Part shown: piece after piece, positions 27,236-35,818 of the stretch
Position numbering within the stretch: the first letter of the stretch is position 1
Layout of the letters: every line of letters starts with the position of its first letter
From: BOG-1155 sp963717985
GTDB taxonomy: Bacteria > Desulfobacterota > Syntrophorhabdia > Syntrophorhabdales > WCHB1-27
Reading direction: 5' to 3'
Length of the DNA stretch: 64,000 nucleotides
Assembly: GCA_963717985.1 (NCBI GenBank)
Contig: CAVQYC010000006.1
Location: forward strand, 186,001-250,000
Translations under genes and position numbers: made by a program
The notes under the pieces: model-generated
Databases searched by the model: none
The model's input: the letters and a program-made list of their open reading frames with translations, nothing else
What the model was told of the DNA's origin: nothing

Positions 27236-27676
27236 ATGATTGAGATTCACGAGATCCTGGCGCTGCTGCCACACGCCTTTCCTTTTCTCCTCGTTGATCG
27301 GATTGTCGAATTTGAGCCGGAGAAGAGGATAGTAGGCATAAAGAACGTCACCTTCAACGAACCTTTCTTCCCCGGCCATTTCCCTGGAAAGCCAATAATG
27401 CCGGGTGTGCTGATAATCGAGGCGCTCGCGCAGACAGGGGGAATCCTTGCCTTTAAGTCGCTCCCCCACTTAAAGGGGGATGTACGGTTTATCGGCATCG
27501 ACAAGGCCAGGTTCCGACGGCCCGTAACCCCGGGCGACCAGTTGAAGCTGGTACTCGAAGTCGTCAAGCACAGAAGAGAAATATGGGTTTTCGACGCAGA
27601 GGCATTTGTCGACGGCAGGAAGGTGGCGGAAGCGCAGCTTATGGCAACGCTTCAGGAAAATGAGGAGAACATATGA
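27236..27676 (+). CDS. fabZ: FabZ, 3-hydroxyacyl-ACP dehydratase
   Basis: A 146-residue hot-dog-fold dehydratase of fatty acid elongation. The catalytic pair is visible as His48 in FFPGHFPG and Glu62 in VLIIEALAQTGG. It competes with LpxA/LpxD for 3-hydroxyacyl-ACP, which is why it is commonly encoded between them. It overlaps lpxA by ATGA. Confidence 0.96.
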   Translation: MIEIHEILALLPHAFPFLLVDRIVEFEPEKRIVGIKNVTFNEPFFPGHFPGKPIMPGVLIIEALAQTGGILAFKSLPHLKGDVRFIGIDKARFRRPVTPGDQLKLVLEVVKHRREIWVFDAEAFVDGRKVAEAQLMATLQENEENI

Positions 27677-28437
27677 TACACCCGACGGCCATTATCGAAA
27701 AGGGCGCCGAAATAGCGGAGGACGCGGTCATAGGACCTTACTGCGTTATCGGCGGAAATGTGGTGATCGGTTCCGGAACAAGGCTCATAAATCATGTCAC
27801 CGTAGACGGCCACACCATTATAGGAAGTTCCTGCACTATCCACCCCTTCGCTTCACTCGGCGGCCCGCCCCAGGATATCACTTACAACGGCGAAGAAACG
27901 ACCTGTCTCATAGGGAACAATAACGTCATCAGGGAATACGTCACCGTGAACAGAGGCACAAAATCGAGCGGGACTACGCGCGTCGGAAGCAACAACTTCA
28001 TTATGGCGTACAGCCATATCGCCCATGACTGTGCAGTGGGCAGCAACGTCATAATGGCTAATTGCGCGACCCTCGCCGGCCACGTTCATATAGACGATTT
28101 TGTCAACCTCGCCGGCCTTTGCGCCATCCACCAGTTCTGCAGGGTAGGGAAGTACGCGTTTGTCAGCGGCCTTACCGGAGTTCCCAAGGATGTTCCTCCT
28201 TTTGTCATGGCCGCGCGCACCCCGGCCGCTCTTTACGGCCTCAATGTGGTGGGGCTCGAAAGGCGCGGTTTTTCCAGGGAAGAGATCGCGACACTCAAGA
28301 AGGCTTACCGGATTCTCTTCAGATCATCCCTCTCCCTCCAGGCATCCCTGGAGCGGATCGAAGAGGAATTGGACGGCGAGCACGTCCGGGAGCTTGTCAC
28401 CTTTATCCGCGCGTCCGAGAGGGGCATATGCCGTTAA
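27673..28437 (+). CDS. lpxA: LpxA, UDP-N-acetylglucosamine acyltransferase
   Basis: A 254-residue beta-helix enzyme for the first step of lipid A synthesis. The catalytic histidine (about residue 118, E. coli His125) lies in SHIAHDCAVGSNV. The C-terminal helical domain includes GLERRGFSREEIATLKKAYR. By eye-alignment, the E. coli position 173 that sets acyl length (known as the hydrocarbon ruler) is a glycine here (FVSGLTGV), which would fit a longer hydroxyacyl chain. It overlaps the Gfo/Idh gene by 10 bp. Confidence 0.96.
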   Translation: MIHPTAIIEKGAEIAEDAVIGPYCVIGGNVVIGSGTRLINHVTVDGHTIIGSSCTIHPFASLGGPPQDITYNGEETTCLIGNNNVIREYVTVNRGTKSSGTTRVGSNNFIMAYSHIAHDCAVGSNVIMANCATLAGHVHIDDFVNLAGLCAIHQFCRVGKYAFVSGLTGVPKDVPPFVMAARTPAALYGLNVVGLERRGFSREEIATLKKAYRILFRSSLSLQASLERIEEELDGEHVRELVTFIRASERGICR

Positions 28438-29375
28438 GACTCTGCCTCATCGGCGCAGGCCACATGGGAAGGATCCATGCGCAGAAGCTTGCCGGGATGA
28501 AGGACGTGACCCTCACCTGCGTCATAGACACGGACCCTGCACAAGCGACTGAGACGGCCCGCACGCATGGAGCGGTCGGGGCCACTCACTACACACAGGC
28601 ACTTGAGGACGGGCTCCAGGCGGCTGTTATTGCGTCGCCGACGGAGACCCACCACGAAGTCGCTCGCGCGCTGCTCGAAAAAGGCGTCCACGTATTCATC
28701 GAAAAGCCCATTGCGGCCCATCCGGCCGAGGCACGGGAGCTTATAGCCCTCGCAAAAAAGAAGGGCCTTGTCCTGCAGGTAGGGCATCTCGAACGCTTCA
28801 GCCCGCCCTTTCGCAAGGCACAAACAGCCATTCGCGCGCCGCTCTTTATAGAAGCCCGCCGGACCGGTCCTTTTACGGGCAGATCAACAGATATCGACGT
28901 GGTCCATGACCTCATGATCCATGATATCAACCTTCTCCTGTCCCTCGTCAAAAGCGATATCACCCGCATAGACGCCCGGGGCACACCCGTTCTCACGGAA
29001 AAGATCGATGTGGCAACGGCGCGCATCGAGTTTGCCGGCGGCTGCATTGCAACCCTTACGGCAAGCAGGGTATCCCGCATGAGGGAGAGGGTATTCGCCG
29101 TATTTGAGGAAGGCAGGTATTTCTCCCTCAACCTCGCCGCAGGACAGATGTTTTCAGCGAAAAAGAACGAAAAGGGCAGGATGAAGCTCCACACCTACCG
29201 GGCCGCTCGTCCGGACCCCGTGCACGATGAGTTGAAGGCATTTGTCAGGGCAGTCAGGTACGGGACGGACGTTCTCGTCGACGGCGAAGACGGGCTGGCC
29301 GCCCTCGTCCTGGCAGACACCATAAAAGAAACGATCGACCGGCATCTCGCCACGGACGCGAGCGGAAGGCGGTGA
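28428..29375 (+). CDS. Gfo/Idh/MocA-family oxidoreductase in the lipid A operon
   Basis: A 315-residue NAD(P)-dependent oxidoreductase. The N-terminal Rossmann motif is CLIGAGHMGRIHAQKL, and the family motif EKPIAAHPAEA (about residues 88-98) holds the catalytic lysine. A C-terminal alpha/beta domain includes DVVHDLMIHDINLLLSL. Its place between lpxA and lpxB matches GnnA, which oxidises UDP-GlcNAc at C3 on the route to 2,3-diamino lipid A in some bacteria. The aminotransferase partner GnnB is not in this operon, so that role is only a possibility. The ATG at 28428 lies inside the lpxA end; the stop overlaps the lpxB GTG. Confidence 0.88.
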   Translation: MPLRLCLIGAGHMGRIHAQKLAGMKDVTLTCVIDTDPAQATETARTHGAVGATHYTQALEDGLQAAVIASPTETHHEVARALLEKGVHVFIEKPIAAHPAEARELIALAKKKGLVLQVGHLERFSPPFRKAQTAIRAPLFIEARRTGPFTGRSTDIDVVHDLMIHDINLLLSLVKSDITRIDARGTPVLTEKIDVATARIEFAGGCIATLTASRVSRMRERVFAVFEEGRYFSLNLAAGQMFSAKKNEKGRMKLHTYRAARPDPVHDELKAFVRAVRYGTDVLVDGEDGLAALVLADTIKETIDRHLATDASGRR

Positions 29376-29403
29376 GCAGGAAGGCGGTGAGCAGGAAGGC
29401 GGT
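29368..29403 (+). repeat. 15-bp tandem repeat over the lpxB start
   Basis: The unit ggcggtgagcaggaa occurs twice in tandem, followed by a third partial copy (ggcggtgattg). Each unit carries an AGGA box and an in-frame GTG, giving possible starts at 29372, 29387 and 29402. Units of 15 bp keep the frame. Confidence 0.9.
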
Positions 29404-30541
29404 GATTGTCACGGGCGAGCTGTCGGGGGAGCTGCATGCCGTCCATCTCGTCCGGGCCATCTCGGACGCGGTCGAGATGGAGTTCAGCGGCATGGGCAGT
29501 ACAAGACTCTCCGACGCGGGCGTCAACCTAGTCCACGATTACCGGGACATCTCCCTTACCGGCCTGAGCGAGGTTTTTTTCAAGGCAGGCTATATATGGA
29601 AGGCATACTTCGCGCTCACACGGCACCTCCGTGAGACTAAACCCGACCTTCTGATACTCGTTGATTTTCCCGGCTTCAATTTGAGGATTGCCCGGGCGGC
29701 AAAACGCCTCGGCGTCCCTACGGTCTATTTTATCCCCCCCCAGGTATGGGCGTGGCGGAAGAACAGGATGAAGCAGATGAAGTCGTGGATCGACCTGGTC
29801 CTCTGCATCCTCCCATTCGAAGAAGCGCTCTATCGTGAAAACCACGTGCCTGCAAGGTATATAGGCCACCCTTTCCTGCATACAGTGAGGCCCCGCTACA
29901 CGAAAGAAGCGTTCCGCTCCATGTTCGCCATCCGGGAAGGCGTGCCCGTCATCACCATAATGCCGGGGAGCCGGCAGAATGAGGCGAGAAAACACATGCC
30001 CGTCCTCACGGACGTAGTCCGCCGGCTTCAGGGGCGCATGCGTCGGCTAACGGTCCTTCTTCCTGTTGCCGATACCATGGATGAAGCGTTCTTCGCCCCC
30101 CTTCTCGGGAAGACGGATGGCGTGATTCCCATAAAGGGCCTTCCGTATGATTGCCTGGCCCACTCCGATGCGGCGGTGATCGCATCCGGCAGTGCGACCC
30201 TGGAGGCCGCTATCCTTAACGTCCCTTCTGTTGTCCTTTACAGGATCTCCAGCCTGTCCTATTTGATAGCACGGATGGTAGTCCACGTGAGCCACATAAG
30301 CCTGCCTAATATTATCGCGGGCCGTGAGATATTCCCCGAGTTCATCCAGTCCCTGGACGCCGAGCGTATTGCCAACACGGTAGTTTCTATGGTAAATAGT
30401 GATAAGTCTGCAATACAGAAAGAGATGGAAGAGGTGCGGAAAAGACTTGCCACACCCGACCACGATCCGTATAACATTGCGCGCGCAGAAATTCTTCAGT
30501 TCTTAGAGAGAAGATATGGCCCTCTACCTGAGACTTCTTAG
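29372..30541 (+). CDS. lpxB: LpxB, lipid-A-disaccharide synthase
   Basis: A 389-residue GT19 glycosyltransferase that joins UDP-diacylglucosamine and lipid X. Family motifs include VTGELSGELHAVHLV, PDLLILVDFPGFNLRIAR, IPPQVWAWRKNRMK, MPGSRQNEARKHMP and SGSATLEAAILNVPSVVLYR. The glycine-rich start of most LpxB proteins (GExSGD) reads GELSGE here. The start is uncertain: GTG at 29372 overlaps the preceding stop, and GTG at 29387 or 29402 lie in the repeated start region. The end overlaps msbA by 26 bp. Confidence 0.95.
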   Translation: MSRKAVSRKAVIVTGELSGELHAVHLVRAISDAVEMEFSGMGSTRLSDAGVNLVHDYRDISLTGLSEVFFKAGYIWKAYFALTRHLRETKPDLLILVDFPGFNLRIARAAKRLGVPTVYFIPPQVWAWRKNRMKQMKSWIDLVLCILPFEEALYRENHVPARYIGHPFLHTVRPRYTKEAFRSMFAIREGVPVITIMPGSRQNEARKHMPVLTDVVRRLQGRMRRLTVLLPVADTMDEAFFAPLLGKTDGVIPIKGLPYDCLAHSDAAVIASGSATLEAAILNVPSVVLYRISSLSYLIARMVVHVSHISLPNIIAGREIFPEFIQSLDAERIANTVVSMVNSDKSAIQKEMEEVRKRLATPDHDPYNIARAEILQFLERRYGPLPETS

Positions 30542-32279
30542 ATTTCTCCAGCCTTACTGGGTGAAGCTCGCTTTTGCTATGACCTTTATGTCCCTTGTCG
30601 GCGGAACAGACGGTCTCACGGCCTATCTTGTCAAACCCGTGATGGACAAGATCTTCTTTGAAAGGAACGGGAAGCTGCTCATCCTCATCCCCTTCGGCGT
30701 CATGCTTCTCTACCTGACGAAGGGCGTATTCGATTACCTCCAGGCATATCTCATGGGCTTTGTGGGGCAAAAGATCATCACCGACATCAGGAACCTGGTG
30801 TTCAAGCGCCTCCAACTCCAACCACTTGCCTATTTCGACAAGACACCCACGGGCCTCATTATCTCCCGCATTACCAACGATATCAGCCTGATCCAGGGCG
30901 CTGTCGCCGATTCTTTCACCGCAATCCTGAAAGATGCGTTCACGATAGTCACCCTCATCTTCGTGGTGTTTTACCGTGACTGGAAGCTGGCGATCATCGC
31001 CTTTATCGTCCTCCCCTTCGCCACGTACCCTATCATCGCCTTCGGAAGAAGGCTCAGGAAGATAAGCGTGCAGAACCAGAAGGCGATGGCGAGGCTGACG
31101 AGTTTTCTCCATGAGACGATTACAGCGCAGAGGATAGTGAAGGCTTTTACCATGGAGTCTTACGAGGACGGTAAGTTCAATGACGAAAATGAGAACCTTT
31201 TCCGCATTGTGGTAAGACGGTACAAGGTGAAGGCCCTTTCTTCGCCTGTAATGGAGGTGCTCGGCGGCATTGCGGTAGCCTTCATCATCTGGTACGGCGG
31301 AGGCGCCGTCATTTCCGGAAAGTCGACACCCGGCAATTTTTTCTCTTTTACCACCGCTCTTCTTTTGCTCTATGAGCCGATCAAGCGGCTCAACAAGGAA
31401 AACCACAATATCCAGCAGGGGCTCGCGGCCGCACAGAGGGTGTTCGAAGTAGTCGACCGTGTGCCGGAGGTGAGCGATAAGCCCGGTGCGGTCGAGGTTG
31501 CGGGCGTGGAAGGGATGATTGATTTCGTCGATGTATCGTTCAAGTATGAAGACAAAATGGTCCTGAAGCATATAAACCTCCGCATAGCCAAGAATGAGAC
31601 CATCGCGCTGGTGGGCGAAAGCGGGGTGGGAAAAACCACGTTGGTCAACCTGATCCTCAGATTCTACGACGTGACCGATGGGTCTGTCATGCTTGATGGG
31701 ATTGATATAAGGAACATGACCGCAACATCGCTCCGGGAAAACATCGCCCTGGTCACGCAGGATGTAATCCTTTTCAACGATACCATCCTCAATAACATTA
31801 CCCATGGCAAGCCACAGGACATGCGGAAAGTAGAGGCGGCCATTCGTTCTGCCTATGCCCATGAGTTCATTGCAAAGCTGCCTAAGAAGCTCGACACGGT
31901 TGCAGGAGAAAGAGGCGTCAGGCTTTCCGGCGGGCAAAAACAGAGGATCGCCATTGCAAGGGCACTTTACAAAGATGCGCCGATCCTCATTCTGGATGAA
32001 GCCACAAGCGCCCTGGATAGCGCATCCGAGGTAGAGGTACAGAGGGCGCTCGAAAACCTGATGAAAGGCAGGACGACTATTATCATCGCCCATAGGCTTT
32101 CGACTATAATAAACGCCGACAGGATAATAGTGCTCGACGGCGGCGGTATCGTCCAGGAGGGGGCGCACCGTGAGCTTATCGGGGTGGAGGGCCGGTATAA
32201 GAGCCTCTACGAGCTGCAGTTCAAAGACGAGCCCCAGAAGAAGATAATACGGATCAACAAGAGACTGAAGAATGTTTAA
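30516..32279 (+). CDS. msbA: MsbA-like lipid A flippase (ABC exporter)
   Basis: A 587-residue half-exporter. Six TM segments (about 20-300) precede the nucleotide-binding domain with Walker A GESGVGKTT, signature LSGGQKQRIAIARA, Walker B ILILDEATSALD and the H loop in IIIAHRLS. It should flip the lipid A-core precursor across the inner membrane at the cost of ATP. Context between lpxB and waaA supports MsbA over a general drug exporter. It overlaps both neighbours (26 bp with lpxB, 8 bp with the DUF374 gene). Confidence 0.94.
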   Translation: MALYLRLLRFLQPYWVKLAFAMTFMSLVGGTDGLTAYLVKPVMDKIFFERNGKLLILIPFGVMLLYLTKGVFDYLQAYLMGFVGQKIITDIRNLVFKRLQLQPLAYFDKTPTGLIISRITNDISLIQGAVADSFTAILKDAFTIVTLIFVVFYRDWKLAIIAFIVLPFATYPIIAFGRRLRKISVQNQKAMARLTSFLHETITAQRIVKAFTMESYEDGKFNDENENLFRIVVRRYKVKALSSPVMEVLGGIAVAFIIWYGGGAVISGKSTPGNFFSFTTALLLLYEPIKRLNKENHNIQQGLAAAQRVFEVVDRVPEVSDKPGAVEVAGVEGMIDFVDVSFKYEDKMVLKHINLRIAKNETIALVGESGVGKTTLVNLILRFYDVTDGSVMLDGIDIRNMTATSLRENIALVTQDVILFNDTILNNITHGKPQDMRKVEAAIRSAYAHEFIAKLPKKLDTVAGERGVRLSGGQKQRIAIARALYKDAPILILDEATSALDSASEVEVQRALENLMKGRTTIIIAHRLSTIINADRIIVLDGGGIVQEGAHRELIGVEGRYKSLYELQFKDEPQKKIIRINKRLKNV

Positions 32280-32937
32280 AAACCTCAAGTATGCCCTGTT
32301 GCTCCATCTGCTGCCCCCGATTACCTACCTTTTCCTCGTCATCTTGCGCTCCACCCTCACAATAACACAGGTAAACAAAGAGCCGGTCGACCGATTATGG
32401 CAGCAGGGGGAGAATATCATCGCCTGCTTCTGGCATGGCAGACTGCTCGCCATGCCTTTTGCTTGTAAAGGAAGCGGGGCGAAAGTACTCATCTCGCGCC
32501 ATAGGGACGGTGAGTTCATCGCCAGGGTGATACAATATTTCGGCCTCGGAACGATCAGAGGGTCTTACGGAAAGAGATCCGTATCCCCGGTAAGGGAGAT
32601 GCTTGCGGAGTTGAAGGGAGGGACAGACATAGCCATAACGCCCGACGGGCCGAAAGGACCGCGGTATCGGATGAAACAGGGCATAGTGGAACTCGCCAGG
32701 CTCACCCAGAGGCCCATCGTACCCGTCACCTACAGTGCCAGTAAAAAAAAACTTTTTCACTCATGGGATCGCTTTTTGCTCCCCTACCCTTTCTCCAGGA
32801 TCTTTTTCCTGTGGGGTGACCCCGTTTATGTACCCCGGGACCTGCGGGGCGATGACCTGGAGGCTAAGCGGCAGGAGATAGAAGGAGCACTCATATCGCT
32901 CACGGAAACAGCGGACCGCATGGCATGTGGCGACTGA
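32272..32937 (+). CDS. DUF374 lysophospholipid-acyltransferase-like protein
   Basis: A 221-residue protein with one N-terminal hydrophobic segment. It has the PlsC-type active-site pattern, seen as SRHRDGEFIARVI, then ITPDGPKGPRYRMKQGIVELA. DUF374 proteins are common in lipid A operons of delta- and epsilonproteobacteria-like genomes and may add secondary acyl chains where no LpxL/LpxM is found. That function is inferred. It overlaps waaA by 13 bp. Confidence 0.88.
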   Translation: MFKNLKYALLLHLLPPITYLFLVILRSTLTITQVNKEPVDRLWQQGENIIACFWHGRLLAMPFACKGSGAKVLISRHRDGEFIARVIQYFGLGTIRGSYGKRSVSPVREMLAELKGGTDIAITPDGPKGPRYRMKQGIVELARLTQRPIVPVTYSASKKKLFHSWDRFLLPYPFSRIFFLWGDPVYVPRDLRGDDLEAKRQEIEGALISLTETADRMACGD

Positions 32938-34178
32938 TATATAACCTGCTCATCCATGCCTTTCTCCCCTTCTTCCTCCTTTTCTCCCTTACTCAGAAGA
33001 AGATCAGGGCAAATTTCCGCGAGCGTCTGTTCCCGGCCCCCGCGCGAAGCAGACTAAAGGGTGCCATATGGATACATGCCGCTTCAGTGGGAGAAGCGAT
33101 CGTCGCGGAAACGTTCATCAATTATGCGCGGCCAAGGGTGAAAAACGCCTTCATCTTGACGACAAACACCTATTATACCAGGGACCTGCTGCGGAAGAAG
33201 TTCGCAGGGTCGGTAGACGTCTTCTCCATGCCCTTTGACCTCCCATACTCTCTCAATCGCTTTATCGGCTCGTCCTCCTTCGCCGCCCTCCTTCTCGTAG
33301 AGACGGAGATCTGGCCAAATCTCATATGGACCGCGAGGCGCATGCATATACCTGTCTTCATCATCAACGGCCGCATCTCCGATGCCACACTAGGCCGCTA
33401 TCAACACCTGTCTTTCTTCCTGCGGGGCCTGCTCTCCTCGGTGGAACTCGTCCTTGCCCAGTCGGAAGCGCACGCTCAAAGGTTCGTGTCCCTCGGCATG
33501 TCCATCGAAAAGGTAGTCAATACGGGAAACCTCAAGTACTACCGCGAGGCAAAGGACCTCCCGGCGGCACGCCTTAAAGAGGATATGGTCGTCTTCGGCA
33601 GCATACGGGAGAAAGAGCTTCCAATCCTTATTCCCGTCATGAAGGCGCTCAGAGAGGATTTTCCTCACATCGGCATCTTCGTGGCGCCGAGGGAATTGAC
33701 CTTGATCGCCGCCATTGAAAGACAGCTTCCGGACGACTTCGCAGCCATCCGCTATTCGACCCTGAAAGAGGGCTTCGCTGCGGGCGGGCGGGCAGTGGTG
33801 CTCGTCGACACCGTGGGTGATCTGGTCACCCTTTATGCCAGAAGCCTCGTCGCCTTCGTGGGAGGAAGCCTTGCCCCATACGGCGGGCAAAACCTTCTTG
33901 AGCCTCTCTTCGTCGGCACCCCGGTGATTTTCGGACCGCACGTGGAAAATTTCAGGGAGATCGCACACGAGGTGATGGCGCAGCGCGCCGGCTTTATGGT
34001 TGAAGACGGACCCGAGCTCCTTGGCAAGCTCAGACTTGTGCTGGCTGATGCGGCCTTGCGGAAGGCGCTTGTCGACGCCGGCCGGCACGTGCTCGAAAAG
34101 CAAAGAGACGTCATAGAGAAAGCTGCCGGCATCGTACTGGAGACAATATGGAAGAGTTCAGCGCCCTCGTCGCTCTGA
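32925..34178 (+). CDS. waaA: WaaA (KdtA), 3-deoxy-D-manno-octulosonic acid transferase
   Basis: A 417-residue GT30 inner-membrane enzyme that adds Kdo to lipid A from CMP-Kdo. An N-terminal membrane anchor (LIYNLLIHAFLPFFLLFSLT) is followed by AASVGEAIVAETF with the catalytic acidic residue, LLVETEIWPNLIW, NGRISDATLGRYQ, and the donor-site motif GGSLAPYGGQNLLEPLFVGT. One or two Kdo additions cannot be judged. The mazG ATG lies 31 bp inside its 3' end. Confidence 0.95.
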   Translation: MWRLIYNLLIHAFLPFFLLFSLTQKKIRANFRERLFPAPARSRLKGAIWIHAASVGEAIVAETFINYARPRVKNAFILTTNTYYTRDLLRKKFAGSVDVFSMPFDLPYSLNRFIGSSSFAALLLVETEIWPNLIWTARRMHIPVFIINGRISDATLGRYQHLSFFLRGLLSSVELVLAQSEAHAQRFVSLGMSIEKVVNTGNLKYYREAKDLPAARLKEDMVVFGSIREKELPILIPVMKALREDFPHIGIFVAPRELTLIAAIERQLPDDFAAIRYSTLKEGFAAGGRAVVLVDTVGDLVTLYARSLVAFVGGSLAPYGGQNLLEPLFVGTPVIFGPHVENFREIAHEVMAQRAGFMVEDGPELLGKLRLVLADAALRKALVDAGRHVLEKQRDVIEKAAGIVLETIWKSSAPSSL

Positions 34179-34903
34179 TGGAGACCCTTCGGGGTGAACA
34201 CGGTTGCCCGTGGGACAAAAAACAGACCGAGCAGGCATTCAAGACGTTCCTTCTGGAAGAGGTGTATGAGCTGATCGAGGCGATTCAACACGAGGACTAT
34301 AACGCAATGAAGGAGGAATTAGGGGACCTCCTCTTTCATATTGTTTTCATATGTCAAATCTGCAAGGAAAAGCAGCGGTTTGACATCAGGGACGTGCTCC
34401 GTGCCACGTTCGAGAAAATGTATGGGAGACATCCTCACGTGTTCTCTCCCGACGGCAATGAAATGCCGGTGGAGAAAAGGTGGGAAGAAATAAAAAAGAC
34501 GGAGAAGGCAGGCTATTCCCCGGTCTCCCACGTCCCGAAGATACTCCCCGCCCTGCTGCGCGCCTATGTGATATCAAAAAGAGCGGCAAAGGTTGGATTC
34601 GACTGGGAGAAACTGGAAGACATCCATGAGAAAATGCACGAGGAGATCGGAGAGCTGAAAGAGGCTGAGGCCGCGGCAGTCCACGAAGAAATCGAAGAGG
34701 AGGTCGGGGATCTCCTCTTCACCGTCGTCAATATCTCTCGCAGGCATGGGATCGATCCCGAGAACGCGCTACGGCTCACTATTGATAAATTCCTCCGAAG
34801 GTTCGGTCACATAGAAAGGAACCTCGATTTGACAAATAACAATCCGAAAGCGATGGACGCCCTTTGGAACGAGATAAAGGAGAAGGAAAAAAAGATGAAA
34901 TGA
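34148..34903 (+). CDS. mazG: MazG nucleoside triphosphate pyrophosphohydrolase
   Basis: A 251-residue protein with two MazG domains, close to the E. coli enzyme (263 residues). Domain 1 has GCPWDKKQT, EEVYELIEAI and EELGDLLFHIVF, giving the EExxE/ExxD metal site. Domain 2 repeats it as EIGELKEAEAA and EEEVGDLLFTVVNI. It hydrolyses NTPs to NMP and pyrophosphate, a house-cleaning or starvation-response role. It is the last gene of the envelope operon through its overlap with waaA. Confidence 0.95.
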   Translation: MEEFSALVALMETLRGEHGCPWDKKQTEQAFKTFLLEEVYELIEAIQHEDYNAMKEELGDLLFHIVFICQICKEKQRFDIRDVLRATFEKMYGRHPHVFSPDGNEMPVEKRWEEIKKTEKAGYSPVSHVPKILPALLRAYVISKRAAKVGFDWEKLEDIHEKMHEEIGELKEAEAAAVHEEIEEEVGDLLFTVVNISRRHGIDPENALRLTIDKFLRRFGHIERNLDLTNNNPKAMDALWNEIKEKEKKMK

Positions 34904-34912
34904 ATCCCTTTT

Positions 34913-35116
34913 CTATTCGACCTTCACGACATTTGATGCCTGCGGGCCTTTCGGCCCGCTCACAATTTCGAACTCTACGGCCTCTCCCGTTTTCAGAGTT
35001 TTAAATCCGTTCTGTTGGATTGCAGAATAGTGCACAAATACGTCCCCCCCGTCTTCCTGTTCGATGAACCCATACCCCTTTGAATCGTTGAACCACTTCA
35101 CCTTACCTAGTGGCAT
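34913..35116 (-). CDS. Cold-shock protein (CspA family)
   Basis: A 67-residue single cold-shock domain. RNP1 reads KGYGFIEQ and RNP2 reads VFVHYSAI, with the conserved start MPLGKVKWFND. The start at 35116 is fixed by an AGGAG box 10 bases upstream on the minus strand. A longer frame exists to 35179 but has no homology. It binds RNA or single-stranded DNA. It faces mazG tail-to-tail with a 9-bp gap. Confidence 0.96.
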   Translation of the reverse strand: MPLGKVKWFNDSKGYGFIEQEDGGDVFVHYSAIQQNGFKTLKTGEAVEFEIVSGPKGPQASNVVKVE

Positions 35117-35163
35117 GCTGCTGAACTCCTTTCTAAAAAAGTAAATTAATGCTGCTGAATGTA

Positions 35164-35193
35164 ATGATAAGTAATCCACAAACTCCCTGTCAA
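35164..35193 (-). promoter_or_regulatory. Putative sigma-70 promoter of the cold-shock gene
   Basis: On the minus strand a perfect TTGACA (35193-35188) is followed by 18 bases and TATCAT (35169-35164). Transcription would start near 35155, giving a leader of roughly 40 bases. Confidence 0.6.
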
Positions 35194-35246
35194 GAAAAAT
35201 GTTAAAAAACTTTAATGTTTTTTATGCCGGGCAGACTTTGCAGGAA

Positions 35247-35621
35247 TTATCCATACCCCAGCTCTGCGAGCCTCTCCTCGTCCATACCGATATAGTGCGC
35301 CACCTCGTGGACTACCGTTATCTCGATTTCCTCCTCCAGCTCTTCCACGGTCTCGCACATCTCTTCCAAAGGCCCCTGGAACAGGAATATCGTATCGGGG
35401 TATAGCGGGGGCGAAGTAATGGAACGCTCCGTCAATGCGACGCCCTGAAAGAGGCCCAGCACCTCATCATTCGGCCTTAGCCCCATCTCCTTCCGCATTT
35501 CACGGGAGGGTCTCGGCAGGACGGAGATGACGAGGTTATCCAGGTGCGTCCGTATCTCCTCGGGGATACGCGCCACCGCTCTCTTCACGATCGCGTCAAA
35601 TCTCTTTTCAGGTACTTTCAT
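35247..35621 (-). CDS. Small zincin-like metallopeptidase family protein
   Basis: A 124-residue protein of the bacterial minimal-protease-like family (formerly DUF1025). It has HEVAHYIGMDEERLAELG at its C-terminus, giving zinc ligands His105 and His109 and catalytic Glu106. Earlier parts (RIPEEIRTHLDNLVISV, LGLFQGVALTERS) match the family layout. Substrates are not known. It is separate from the cold-shock gene by 130 bp and has no operon partner. Confidence 0.85.
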   Translation of the reverse strand: MKVPEKRFDAIVKRAVARIPEEIRTHLDNLVISVLPRPSREMRKEMGLRPNDEVLGLFQGVALTERSITSPPLYPDTIFLFQGPLEEMCETVEELEEEIEITVVHEVAHYIGMDEERLAELGYG

Positions 35622-35818
35622 GGGCTTCCCGCAACCCTAATAATAACACCCTTTCTCCAAACAACGGCGGCAGCCTCGAAACCTGCCTCAATCCGGTCTT
35701 GTACGCACAACACCAGCCGGAATAGTCTGAAAATAGTATAATATATTATCAAGGGACGTGCGCATAAACGGTCCGCCCCGAAAGAGGGCCGGGCCGCGCT
35801 CTTAGAGGACAACGGGAA

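Noticed and set aside
30387..32288. 633-residue minus-strand frame opposite msbA
   Set aside because: Long only because of codon bias on the coding strand; the product is His/Asp-rich without any motif.
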